A stretch of DNA of 64,000 bases from Microstegium vimineum (lineage: Eukaryota > Streptophyta > Magnoliopsida > Poales > Poaceae): assembly GCA_022036555.1 (NCBI GenBank), contig CM039139.1, forward strand, positions 5,554,541-5,618,540, given 5' to 3'. A model generated the notes under the pieces. That model did not search any database. It had not been told where the DNA came from and was given only the letters and a program-made list of their open reading frames with translations. Shown one piece after another: positions 45,993-58,320 of this stretch; the stretch's first letter is position 1; the number at the start of each line of letters is the position of its first letter. The position numbers and the translations under genes are program-made.

Positions 45993-48147
45993 GGCGGACT
46001 GATAAGTCAAACGAATTCATACGGTAAAAAAATGAAAGTACACATGGAACATTCAAGATATAAACAGAAGCAAAAGAAAAATATCTGAAAAGATTGGGTC
46101 TTTTGGAAAGCTGATTGAACAGCAGTATCTCTCCAGCTTCACTTGCTTTCCGGCCTAGGACTAGGAGTGTACTGTAGGACCCAAAGGTGTGCTATAGTAG
46201 GCTATAGCTAGCCCGAAACGAACCGCCTGTTCACCAACGGCGACGTGTGCAGATTTTTTGAGGCGAGAACAGACAGAATCCATCCGTCAGGCCAATGCCG
46301 CCTACTGTATTCGTATCTGGCTATCTGCCAGGATCCTAGGAATAGTGCTAAAACAAAGCTCTCTTTATGCCGCGGCCCATGCGTTCTTGCACCTGCATGC
46401 ACGCAAACTTTGTCAACGCATGGGCACGGTGCAGTGCAGTGCCATCGCTGCCCGACAGCAAAGCACGAACGGGAAACGTGCAATCATGAAACAAAGATCA
46501 AGATTGGTCCATGTCGACGTCGTCACATGCAGCACGGCGACAAGTGAAAAACCCGGGGAAAAAAAGGCGTACTCCCTCTTTGCGCGAATAGAAGGGCGTA
46601 TCATGTCTTTAGGTAGGGCAAAGTCTTGGATGGGCTAGAGTATCTCCGGCAATACTATCCAAACAGACTATCCATTTGTCTGTTTAGATAGTCACTAATT
46701 TTTATATTACCTATTTTTTTATTATTAATCAAGCAACAATGGTCTAAATCAGGCCTTGTAAAATCATCTTAATAGAGAATGACGTGTATGACTCATGTGT
46801 CATCCTTTTCCTTCTCTCATCGCCATCTCGAGCGCAGACCATTGAAGGGGGCATGGAAGGGCCACCGCGTGCGGGAACACAGGACCGCGCCGAAGGCCTA
46901 CCATGCAACGTGGAGCAGAGGGGCATTGCATGGCCGCGCCCACATAGTCCAACGCCGGCATGGCCTCCTACACTTCCTCTTGCGCCGCCCCCGCAGAGCC
47001 GCCGCCCGTCGACGTCGGAGAGGGCACCGCCACGGGAGTTCTAGGGCCGGTCGGGACGGTAGGGTATGGGGACGGATCGGGGCGGGTTAGATTACTTGTG
47101 GCAAAAACCTACATTTATAGTTTGTTTGATTTACGTAACCGAAGCATGTGGAACGATCCAAACATGTACCCGGACCTAAATATGACGTTTAGTTTGACGT
47201 ACAAAGTCAACTCGTCCATCACCAAGGCAACACACTAAACTTAGTTGGACTGACTCATTCCCTCCGAAACTTCGAACAAGTGCATCTGATCCTAGTTAGC
47301 AAGAGAAAAGTCAAGACCAACGTGTTGACACTAAATAGGATCAATGCCCCAAACCAAATAGCAAATTAAATCATTAGTTGATTTGGATGCTCGTATTTGT
47401 GTTTCGCCTTAGTAGACAAATACCCATAGTATTTACTACTTGCTGCTAGCCCTGATTCACCTTGGAGCATCCACTAAGGGTTGAGCTCCCTTGAGTCATC
47501 AAGGTTCAAGATGTACTAGGACTCTAGGAGTACATGTTATCTACTCTAGATTGATGAGTCTCTAACTAAGAACAATGCTAGGATCCTTTCGACAATCAAT
47601 TCCGCGAGGAAGGTCATATAGTCTTCCACTTTGTCATCTAGGACCTAGCAAACACAAGGGTAACAAGTTTTTAATCTTCACTCAACAAACTTCAAGCCAA
47701 TATTACAAATATGCACACAAAGTCACTCACAAGCCTTCCTATTGATTTATGATATGTAAGTCTAGCAATATGTGTAATGTCTATGCTTAGAGAGAACTCA
47801 AAATGAGCTACAGTACACATATATAGATCAATGGTGAGAATCTAGCCATTCGAAAATGGATGGTGAAGAAGTCAACACCAAATGATCTATCGAGTACACT
47901 AAGAATCACTAGATCATCTAGTGTTCATATTCTTCCTAATTTTCTAAAGGTCACTACTAAAGATTCCTAAAAATTTCTCCTTGAATAATATGCTACAACC
48001 ACAACATATCAGATAAGCATCCATCTTAAACTAGTTGTGGCAAAGTATCACCCAATGATTCATCGACCCCATCAAGGTGCCATTGGATCATCATGTGCAC
48101 TCCAAGAAGCATGTCCAAGTTGAACTTCAACTCTTCATAGTGGCATG
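45993..48147. other. Intergenic, repeat-derived, no supported gene
   Basis: Frames at 46208-47238 are Arg/Ala-rich shadows in GC-rich DNA without recognisable domains. From about 47250 the sequence resembles non-coding retrotransposon interior and continues beyond the LINE insertion at 48156-48724, so the LINE landed inside an older repeat. Confidence 0.4.
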
Positions 48148-48155
48148 AGATGCTA

Positions 48156-48724
48156 TTGGCCCCAGAAGACCATTGTGCAGCTCTGCAAGAACATCAACAG
48201 TGGAGGAAACTGGAACCTGGGTGGATCAAGTGCAATGTGGATGCATCATTCTATGATAGAGATCGTACAGGTGCGTCAGGAGTCATCTTACGTGATCATG
48301 ATGGTAGAACCTGTGGAGGGATAGCCAACTGGTATGAAAACTTTATGAATGCTCTAACTGCAGAAGCGAGGGTGTGCCTGGACGGCATGCTGTTTGCACG
48401 GGGAAGAGGAGTTTCCCGGGTAATTCTAGAAACAGATTGCCAGGCCTTCGTGAACCTTTGGGAAAATCGCTCAACACAAAGATCAGAGGTAGATCCTTTT
48501 CTAGTCCAGTTAGCAGACCTTGGTCGGAGCTTTTATGACTTCACTATATGTTTTGCTAGTAGAAATTGTAATAGGCTAGCTCATGAGTGTGCTAAATTGG
48601 TGTCTCGGGAGAGCCCGGTGGTAGAGTGGCTTATAACACCACTGGCTCTCTGAGATATCATCGATGATGATTGTAACACTGTTTATGGCTAATATAAAGC
48701 TCTAGTCTTAAGCTCAAAAAAAAA
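48156..48724 (+). mobile_element. 5'-truncated LINE insertion with RNase H domain and 8-bp target duplication
   Basis: AGATGCTA occurs at 48148-48155 and again at 48725-48732 around a segment ending in a 10-base A run, the hallmark of a target-primed LINE insertion. The insert keeps the C-terminal RNase H-like (RVT_3) domain in one open frame to 48653. Visible motifs are WIKCNVDASF, SGVILRDHDG, TAEARVCLDGMLFA, VILETDCQAFVNLW and RLAHECAKLV, which contain the expected acidic positions. The frame opens with an ATG (48150) that belongs to the target duplication, not the element. Confidence 0.9.
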
Positions 48725-48732
48725 AGATGCTA

Positions 48733-50396
48733 CCGGTGACTCAAAAGCCTTTAGCATATCTTATGGTGAGTGACACCGCATAACACTAAGTATGACATAG
48801 TGTTACTGGATGATCTGATGGCCTTGATCAACTGATGTGGTGCATTTTAAACTTCAATTCTGGCTCTATTTGAAGTCCAATATCGTCTAATTCAACTTCT
48901 TTAAGGTCTTAGAGTTATTCTTTATATTTTTCAGCACTCAAGTCTGGCTTGGAGTAACTCTCATGTATGCCCAAAATGCTCTTGTCTGCAACTTTGATCA
49001 AGATACTAATCTCAACCCCTTAACAGTACGACCAAAGATAAACAAAAGCCCTAATGCTAAGTCTAAGTGCGTTTAACACCAAATCTGCATGTATACATTA
49101 TTGTCTACTTAGCCTTCATGAATATCCAAGACAAATATCGAATCTAGTCACTGGTGGCAAAGAAAACCAAGCGGACTTGTGAGTAATCCTTTACGAGTGA
49201 CTCTATAAAACCTTGTGGTCATCGAACACCTAAACTCGAAGTAGGGCCCCATGTATTCGTAACTCCTTCCTGAAGACGATATAATTCTACTTCTATCTTT
49301 CGTTGAACTATTTAAAATTCCACTAAATTTATAGAAATATATTAATATTCAGTACAAAATTGGGATACTGTGAAAATATAAACCATAATGTTTTTATGAC
49401 ACTTATTGGTATGAATACTTTTATATAAACTTGTTAGATTTTAAAATAATTTGATTTGATTCTGTGTTAAAATTATATTTGTTTTCAAAAGGTAGTATAT
49501 CTAATATAACTGTCCGAAAGGAAGAGAACACAATGAAGTTGTGGAAGAAGACAGTGAGGTGAGGCAGGCATGACCGCATGAGAGTGAGACATCATACTAT
49601 GTGCTGATATATGATGTGAATCTAAGGATAATTTGAAAGAAAATGTGGATTCCTGTCTCCGTCGGAAATCCAGAACATATTCTGGTCAATTTTCTTTTGG
49701 GTCAATCCATAGATATAGCGAGATGTATGTGTGAACTCAGGAGACAAAACAATACATAGATGCATCATCTCAGAGGAAAAAGATTAAGACTCTCCACTTT
49801 AATGAATGAAATGATGCTCCTCAAAGGAAAGGCAGGAAAGTGAAGAAAAGGTGCACCCAAAATTAAAAGGGTTTGCTAAATTTCATGTGTCTGGATTTTT
49901 CCTTTCAAGCTATAGTTATTGCATATATTTTGCACTAAAATTTTAGTCTTTTTTGGTTGCCGTTTCTATAGACATAATTTGTAATTTTTTTATTCCGAGA
50001 ATAAAAAATCTGTTAGATAAAACCACAAACCTGACAAAAACTAATATGTATCGGTATAAAAACAATTTAACAATTTTTAGTTATTTCTATAGTCAGACAA
50101 GAACACAATATTTGATATATTATGATATAAAGACAAATCACAAATCACATATATAAGTGGCATTTTACTTGTACTAATTGCTAGTACAATGTGTTGCCTG
50201 GAATTATCTTAAAATTAAGGCACCTGAATATAGAAGTGAAAATTTAATATCGAGGAGGAAAAGATCACGAGCGAGATAGTAGCTTCTAGTCATCCTATAC
50301 GGTTTTTTTGCTTGAGTTACCGTATACGTTATTTAAGGTCGGTACCATACACCTGCCTAGTTAGTTGAGGCTAAAAATTAGTTAATGTTTGTTAAC
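48733..50396. other. Intergenic AT-rich stretch
   Basis: The left part continues the older repeat interrupted by the LINE (TTACTGGATGATCTGATGG and similar). The right part is AT-rich without recognisable genes. Confidence 0.4.
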
Positions 50397-50545
50397 TACT
50401 CCCTGCAATCGAAATTATAAGACATTTTAATAATCTTAGAGAGTCAAAACTTCTCAAATTTGACCAATAATTATAGAGAAAATTATAAAGATTTATAACA
50501 TCAAATAGGCATACTATAAAAATATAATTGATAAAAAAATCTAAG
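50397..50545. mobile_element. Truncated Stowaway-like MITE
   Basis: It opens TACTCCCTGCAATCG and follows the same arm as 28734 (TTATAAGACATTTTAATAATC). It is cut off after about 145 bp at the start of the next repeat (50546). Confidence 0.7.
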
Positions 50546-51044
50546 TGAAAGGACCTAATTGGCCTAGAGGGGGGGGGTGAATAGGCAATTCTCAAAACTT
50601 GAAATTCAAAAACTTGATGCAGAAATTAGTACTACCGGTACTACCGGTGGTGGACCGGTACTACCGGTTACCGGTACTACCGGTGCTACTGCCGGTACTA
50701 CCGGTTCCTACGGGAACTAGCAAATCTTGAATGAATTCAACTTAGATTTTAGATCCACTAATTTCTTACTATCCTTAAGTGATGTAGAGGTGGTAGATCG
50801 ACTTTCCTTGTCTTGCTCCTTCACCAAATCGTAGATCGGTTCTTCCAACCCTAAGAACGAAGAGGGAAAGGAAGAACACGAAAAACACGAAGAACAAGTG
50901 ATAGCACAGAGTATATGAATAGAGTAAGAGCAAGCACGCGAGACACAAGATTTAATCCGAGGTTCGGTCTCCACACAAGGAGCACCTACGTCCCCGTTGT
51001 TGAGGTGACCACAAAGGTCGGAGTCTCTTCCACCTCCTTGCCTC
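50546..51044. repeat. High-copy grass repeat with ACCGGTACT array, cut by the gap
   Basis: The sequence opens TGAAAGGACCTAATTGGCCT, with AGAGGGGGGGGTGAATAGGC shortly after, a text I know as a frequent start of large grass retroelement-like repeats. At 50631-50705 there are repeated ACCGGTACTACCGGT palindromic units. The contig ends inside it, which explains why assembly stopped here. The family assignment is tentative (LTR-like, TG start). Confidence 0.5.
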
Positions 51045-51144
51045 NNNNNNNNNNNNNNNNNNNNNNNNNNNNNNNNNNNNNNNNNNNNNNNNNNNNNNNN
51101 NNNNNNNNNNNNNNNNNNNNNNNNNNNNNNNNNNNNNNNNNNNN
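51045..51144. other. Assembly gap (100 N)
   Basis: Exactly 100 N. The right edge (51145) is the inverted partner of 30345, and the left contig carries on past 30345. This is the behaviour of an unmerged overlap rather than a real missing segment. Confidence 0.99.
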
Positions 51145-52491
51145 TTTACTGAGTCTGGCTTGGGCAGGGCTCGTGTTGAGTGGAATTACCGCGCTCGAGC
51201 GGAGGTTGGCGGCAGTAGTCTAGCCACCATCACCGACGACGTCAAACTCTCCTCCCCCACCCTCACTGACGGCGAGCTCTTCTCTACCCCTTCGTTCACA
51301 CCGCTGCCCTGCAGTCCCCCACCCTCACTGCCCTGCAGTCACCGCTGCCCCTGTAGTCCCCGACGGATCTTCCAAAATCAGCGACGAAATCTCCCCCACG
51401 CGAGCGTGTACCGGAGGATGGCGTACTCCTGTTCCCACTGAAGATGGTCGTCGCGCAGTTCTCTTTCATGCTCGCACCGGCCACAACAACTCGTCGGTCC
51501 GCCCGCTGGAGCACGAGCTCGCATGGTGCTAATTCCGTGGTGTCGATGTCGTGCTGCTGCCCATGGGGCTGCTGTTGTCTTGCTGCTGCCATGTGCGTGA
51601 CTCGCCCAACGCAAATGCATGAAAACGAAGGCTTGGCGACAGAGATTCAAGCAGAGGAGGCTCTGCCGTGCCGGCCATGGTCTCACTGTGCTGATGCCAT
51701 GTGGTACTACTGGCCGAAGACGCTCACAACATGTTCGACGAAATTTTTCAGAGGAGGTGAACTTACCGATTCGAAGAAGAGGTGATCGTATCGAAACAAT
51801 ACAAGCAACCAAACACGTTAATTAATTGACCAGGCTTAGATAATACAAGCAACCAAACAAACGAGATTGACTTCGTGGAGGCAGGCTAAAGTTAGCCAGG
51901 CTAAAAGTTAACCAGGAAACCAAACACAACCATAGTCACTACTATTTTTCGATTTCTTTTTTTTCCCCTCAGTCGACCGATTGCTAGTACCCGGGAACTT
52001 CGTAATCTGTGGCTGAATTCTGAAAGCGAGGCATGAAATTAGCAAGCCGCTCCATCGAAATCGAGCAGACGTGCCGAGCACCAGCAGGCAGCAGCTGATA
52101 GTCTCCAAACGCTTTAAAGGCCCCAATGCTAGAGCTGTAGAGCAGCAGAATTGCAGCAAGAAGCTGCAAGATGACTGTGTCGATTTTGTCTTCGTTTCCG
52201 TGACAGCTGATGCATGACAGCTGACAATCCCTGATGAAGTGGATGCCTATGATGACCTGGCGCCGTCCCTGTGTGAGGTAAGGGATGATGCAAGCCATGG
52301 CAAGTGGCGGCATCTACGTGCTCTGCTCTCCTGTCGTGGTTCAAAGTAGCTGCTTAACATTAGTTGAAGACTTGAAGCTCATTTAAAGAAAAGAATAAGT
52401 GTAGTGTAACTTCAATTTGCAAAGAAGAAGAGGTAGAATGATAATGTTCATTTGGTAAGGACATCTTCACTAGCAATAGGTTCATAATATA

Positions 52492-52755
52492 TATTTCCAC
52501 CATCCAAAATTATAAGACATCATAAAAATCTTGTAGAGTCAAAGTATCTTAAGTTTGATTAAACTTATATGATAATCTAATAACATTTATGATGTCAACT
52601 AAGTGTCACTAGATTCGTTATCAATTATATTTTCATAGTATATCTATTTGATATCATAAATTTTTATAGTTTTCTCTATGATCATTGATCAAATTTTAGA
52701 TTCTTTGACTCTTCAAAATTCTTGGAATATCTTATAATTTGAAATGGAGGGAGTA
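52492..52755. mobile_element. Stowaway-like MITE (right-arm copy)
   Basis: Reverse-complement partner of 28734-28997. It ends GGAGGGAGTA at 52755. Confidence 0.85.
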
Positions 52756-55502
52756 CCTAGCTGAGGTGAACAAAGGTAAAAGAAAAAAAAAAACTATTTC
52801 ACACACTTATCTCCTCGTTAATGTTCTTGCCTCAGACTTCCTCCTTTTCTCTATCAACGCGAAAGAGAAAAGTTATTAGTCACCCGAGTGTTTTAGGATC
52901 TCTTGACACTCGATTTTTTTCTGGCTATCTTGCCCTCCGCATTCCCACGCCACCCCCAATGCGTTCTGCCTCCCCGCGCCGCTCCGATGTGCGACCCACC
53001 CATGGCTGCCATGTGATTTGCTTGTCGACAATTTATGTGAGAAATCTGTATTGTTTCTGAAATTTGTGAATAATTAAATATCTATGGAAATAATTTGTAA
53101 TTTTTAAAACAAAAATCTAGCTTATATTTCTCTGATATTTTTGCACCTATCCCTAAATTAAATAACTATGTCTAATAAATTGCAGCGAAGGAATCATTGT
53201 AAGTATAGTATTAAGACATTGTAAATATAGTTAAAAGACATTATAAATGCATAGAAAAAAAATCAAGCATCAAGAGCTTCCAAAACACTCAGTTGTTAGC
53301 TAGCAGATGCATGTGGAATAGGTTGGCTATTTGCTCATCGCTGGCCAAACACTCGTCCCTTATACTCTCTTCGTCCCATAATACAAGATGTTATAGATTT
53401 AAATCTTGTCTTAGAAAGAATGACGTTGTAGCCTCGGACATCTTATGAAATATGGAAAGAAAACTATGTAATAGATAAAGCAAGCAAGGAAAAAAAGAAT
53501 ATGAAACAAAAAAAAGGCATGTAATCAGTGTCAGAGCGTGCAACTAAACAAAGAGGAGATAGTTGCAACAAACATAGCACTTTAGCTATGTTTAGCCGCT
53601 AACTCATGCACAACTTTTGCATGTCAGAGCTACCATGCATAGTCTGCATAAACGAAGCTACAAAGACCTTCAATGGACGACACAAGGTGGAGGGAGGGGG
53701 AGGCGCATAACTTCGCTTTCACTGCCCTCTGCCAGTGCATGTAATGGTACAAAAATAAAATACGAAAGAGAAAATACAATAAAGTACTACATGAATACTC
53801 AAAGATAATCTTGAAATAACTTATTTATATTACGTGAACATCACAAAAAAAACTATAAATGAAAGGAAAAATAGAATATAAAAGAATGTAATAAGAAATT
53901 ACAAACATCACATGGATAATACTTAAACATATCTAGAACATCTCACAAGTACTATATAAGTACTTAAATAAAATCAAGGAACATCATATTTCTACCTCAT
54001 GAACATCATAAAAAATATTATAGAACATCATACCTATACTATGTGAATATCACATGTATCTCATGAGATTTAGAAAATAAACAAAAAAACACAAAAAAGT
54101 TAATTAGTAAATCAAAGAATAAAAATGAGAAATAAAAAATGAATAACAAATGCAATGGAATATAAAGAAATAAATAATTTAAATAGAAAATATTTTATGA
54201 AAGTTTGAACAAAATAAATATTTTAACACTACACGAACATCACTAAATATATCATAGAACATTATATGTATAATATATGAACATCACATATATCATAAAA
54301 TATAAAGTAAAATAATAAAAATTAGTGAAGTAACTTTTTAGAGTCAAATAAAAAGAATAAAAAATACCACCAAACATCACAAAATAAATCTTAGAGCATC
54401 AATGTATATTAAACATCACAAAATATCATAGAACATCACATTTGTACTTGTGGGCATCACAAAATGTAGCATAGTTATCATATGTATATACTCCATGAAA
54501 ATCACATATATCATAAATATAAAAAAATAAACACTAAAAATAAATGTGAACTAATTAATTATAATTAAATGAAAAATTGGTACCGAACATCATAAAATAT
54601 ATCTTAGAACAACTATATACTAAAGCAAACATCACAAATACATCAGAGAATATCCATTAACACTTGTGAGTATTTCTAAATATAGCATATAATAGCATAT
54701 GTATCTACGTGAACATCACACATATCATGAAATATAAATCATGAAAATGATTAAAACTAATATTAGACTTAAACAAAAAAGACAATAAAGAAATATATTA
54801 TAGGAATAAATAAAATCTAGGAAAAATAAAGTAATTAGTTTTGGTTTACAACTAAAAGAAATAAAAATAAAAATAAAATTACAAAAAAGAAAAATAAATT
54901 GAAGAAACAAAAGTAAATAAAAGGAGAAAAACAAAAATAAAAAGGAGAAAAAGCACAATTGGATAACCCAACAATTCAAAAAAGTTAGAATCTAAAATAA
55001 AGAAAATATAATTGGAAAAATAAATAAATAAAATATAAAGAAAAGAAAAAGAAAATTAGAAAATAGAAAAATAAAAAGAGAAAAGAAATACAAGAAAACA
55101 AAAAACTTCCGTGGAAACTGGAGTGGTAATGCGGACGGAGTCGCTCGCTAAAACGGTCTCACACTCGCGCATGGGCCAAAATCGTTTGTGGGCCATGCTT
55201 CTGGCAATCTGAGAAGCGGGAGGGAGAGAACTAGGGTCGGCATCGGACTCGAGATAGGGTCGGCATCGGACTCGACAATCCCGGCCGGTTGTTGAAAAAA
55301 GCATCACAAACTGCCCAAGTCCTTTTGGTTCTATATATTATATATGTAATATCGTAGCTGCAGTTCCTGGGTTCTCGTCTCATACGTGGCAGGTCGTCCC
55401 TAGTTATCTTATTTATTTATTAGATAAAAAAAAACCAGCAAACGCGCCTGTCATCACGATCCTGCCGGCACGTCTGCTCTCACATCGTCGCCGCCTTTCG
55501 GC

Positions 55503-56339
55503 ATGGCACACTACGCGCAGCCGTATCACGGTGTTTCCAATTCCATGTCCATGCCGATGCCTCCGGCGGGCATCCCGGTCCGCAGCGTATGGGAAGACAA
55601 TCTTGAACTCGAACTGCGCTTCCTCTGCAGCTTCCTTCGTAACGCCCGCTACGTTGCGGTGAACATTCATTACCCCGGTGTCATACACGGCACCGGTCAG
55701 AAGGAGCACACCTCGATGACGTCTGATGAGCGATACAGCGTGTTGAAAGCTAACGTGGATGCTCTCAAGCCGATCCAGGTTGGCCTCGCCATCTACAACG
55801 ACTTCGGCCACATCGCCGCCTGGGAGTTCAACCTCCGTGGCTTCCACCCGGCGACGGACCCGCACGCGGCCAACTCCATCGGCTACCTCGAAACTCGCGG
55901 CCTGAGCTTCGACCACCACCAGGCGCACGGCATCACGGCGTCGAGGCTCGCCACGGGATTCGATGGCTGCGGCCTGTTCCGCCGACCGCAGATATCCTGG
56001 ATCACCTATGCCGGCGCATACCACGTCGGGTATCTCATGAAGATCCTGTCGATGGGTAACCCGCTCCCCGACACTCTAGGTGGGTTCCTCGACATGGTGA
56101 GGCGGTTCCTCGGTCAAGACGTCTACGACGTGGCCCGGATTGCCGTTGACTGCGCGTTGCCGCCAGGATTGGAGAATGTGGCGAGCAGACTCTGCTTGGT
56201 TCCGGCCGGCCTTAGCCCTCGGCTCGCCGGCGCGGGCAGCCTACTCTCGCTGCAAGCGTTTATGAGACTTAAGTATGGAATGCTCTACGGCGATGTCAGC
56301 AGATTCAGAGGTCTCATCAATGGCATACAGGTTATTTGA
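55503..56339 (+). CDS. CAF1/POP2-like protein, second copy, identical 278 aa
   Basis: The translation is identical to that of 25152-25988, including the changed catalytic positions Asn54, His56, His174 and Gly245. It lies in the right arm of the inverted duplication. If that arm is an unmerged contig overlap, this is the same locus listed twice and this orientation (reading towards the DUF4228 gene) is the reliable one, since this contig runs unbroken to the window end. Confidence 0.85.
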   Translation: MAHYAQPYHGVSNSMSMPMPPAGIPVRSVWEDNLELELRFLCSFLRNARYVAVNIHYPGVIHGTGQKEHTSMTSDERYSVLKANVDALKPIQVGLAIYNDFGHIAAWEFNLRGFHPATDPHAANSIGYLETRGLSFDHHQAHGITASRLATGFDGCGLFRRPQISWITYAGAYHVGYLMKILSMGNPLPDTLGGFLDMVRRFLGQDVYDVARIAVDCALPPGLENVASRLCLVPAGLSPRLAGAGSLLSLQAFMRLKYGMLYGDVSRFRGLINGIQVI

Positions 56340-58320
56340 AGACAGCGAGATTATAGAGGCAAAGCGGGGCCTGGAACGAATACAAGTATATTTAGCTATT
56401 TTTCTTCCTATTATTAGTTTTGAAGGGCAAAAACTAAGTACAGAGCAAGTGAAAGTCTGTATTAGCCCAAAACAATAGAGGAGAGAGAGTTTATGGGGAT
56501 GATCTTCTATTTGAAGAGGAGAATCTCATTAGCCATGAAGACGTCGTAGTACACTAGTACCAATGTATTGTGCTGGCATGAGAGGTGAATGCTCATTGCC
56601 ATTTAGTGTTTGTCTTATTAATGCTAGTGTTGTTCTTAAAAGATATAATATATATATATATATATATATATTGCTGTTATATTGTACTCCCAGTATATAT
56701 TATTATTATCTCCATTGAAATTAATCTAGCCAGTTTCTTTACCGACGATCCTTATGTTGATCTGTCATTTATTGTACGTATACCTTAATTTCTATCATCA
56801 TTATTAATAATCTTCGTTGCATTTAATTAGTTATCCACACGTCAGTGAGACTCGTCGTCCACTAGTATTAATTTATAATACTTTATTTGTTTATATATAG
56901 TAATCGTATATATTCTGATTTTATTACAAACTATCCGTAATTGGCGTGACTACACCAGAGGTATGGTTCTAGTATCCTACAATAATCACTAAACACGAAA
57001 CTAGGGGCCTCCATAAATTCACGTGTTACTGAACGACGGATTAAAATTTAAATAAATCTATAACTAAGTTATACGTGATCCAGTGATCCAATGATCCAAT
57101 GAGTATAAACTTTTTACTACAATTCAAACATATAATATTTAGGTCATCATAAAATTCACTGCAATTGGATCATAGAAACTATAACTATGAATTATTTTTA
57201 TTAATTACAGAAAAAAATTTATACTAAAGTATGTTATATTATATGTTCACTATATAGATTTACTCATGTGGAGTCCAATAAAATTGAAATTTGTATTTTG
57301 AAAATTTTTAAAGGTTCACCTAAAATAAAAAAAAAAAGAAAAGAACAAAATTCTCTACAAAGCCGCTTATATCCGGGTCAGGGAGGTAAAATGTATGGTT
57401 TAAAAAGTTGAGAGAAGTGGTTTACCTGATTTAGGAGTTAAAAAAAATCGTGAAAGTTAACGATGGAAAAGCGGACTTTTTCCATTTCAGACTCCTAGAC
57501 ACGTGGCTGGCTATTCGACACTCCCTAAGGGCTTCCCCAATACATGCTTTTTGTTTGTAGCCTCAAGTGTCATGTAGGTCCGGATAAAAAAAAGTAGGTG
57601 CTCTAAACTTGTCATATTGTCTTGGTGAAGATACATATGCTTAAAGAGAGAGAAAGTGGTACATTCTAAAAAGAAGAGGGAGAAAAAAATTAAAGATGTG
57701 ACATGATAAAAGGAAAAAATCACTTTAGAAACCACAAGTAGGTGTAGTTTGCATTGTGTACATAATAGTCTCAACATTTAATAGTATATGTGGATCACTT
57801 TATTTGTACCAAAACCACTAATAATGTTAGCCTCAATTGATCGTGTCAGGCCCAATCGAGAAGACCTGTACGGCTATACCTCATCAAGTTAAGATGGGCT
57901 GAGCTAATTTCCCATTCCCAAACAATGGAAGTCGAGCCCGTGGAGGCTTGGTAGGCGCTAGCCCAGGACATTCCATTACCCAGATCCCCTCTTCAAAAAG
58001 CATGGCTGAAATGTAGTGTGAAGGAGCAAACCATACAACGACATTTGACACAATTAAAACAATCACCATGATTCCATATCATATCATGGGTTTGCGTTTA
58101 TTCAGCATATCTGGATGATTTCACAGAACTACAAATAATACACCTGTAAGAGATTTTTTAAAAGTTTACGATAGTTTGGATATTATTGTGCCTAATTAAG
58201 AGATTAAGCAGGCAGCAGTAGAATAACACGACATTTTGAAGCACAGAAGAACGATTATCAACCATAAGTTTGACTTCGCTCACCAGCCAACAGACACCAC
58301 TTTAACAACATTCAGCTGCA

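Larger units (their letters stand above)
51145..58320 (-). repeat. Right arm of the 7.2-kb inverted duplication
   Basis: It is the reverse complement of 23172-30345. The arms include the partial 914-bp TIR element (51145-51931), a Stowaway MITE (52492-52755), the AT-rich GATGTTC repeat (about 53780-55100) and the CAF1-like gene. The first difference is a missing G near 51151. The arm ends exactly at the partner of the gap edge 23172, after which unique sequence continues. Stretches between these features contain no other gene. Confidence 0.97.

Noticed and set aside
23172..58320. The inverted 7.2-kb arms as the long inverted repeats of one giant transposon or a genuine palindromic duplication
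   Set aside because: Both ends fall exactly on assembly gaps, no target duplication is possible there, and the geometry is that of a dovetail contig overlap.
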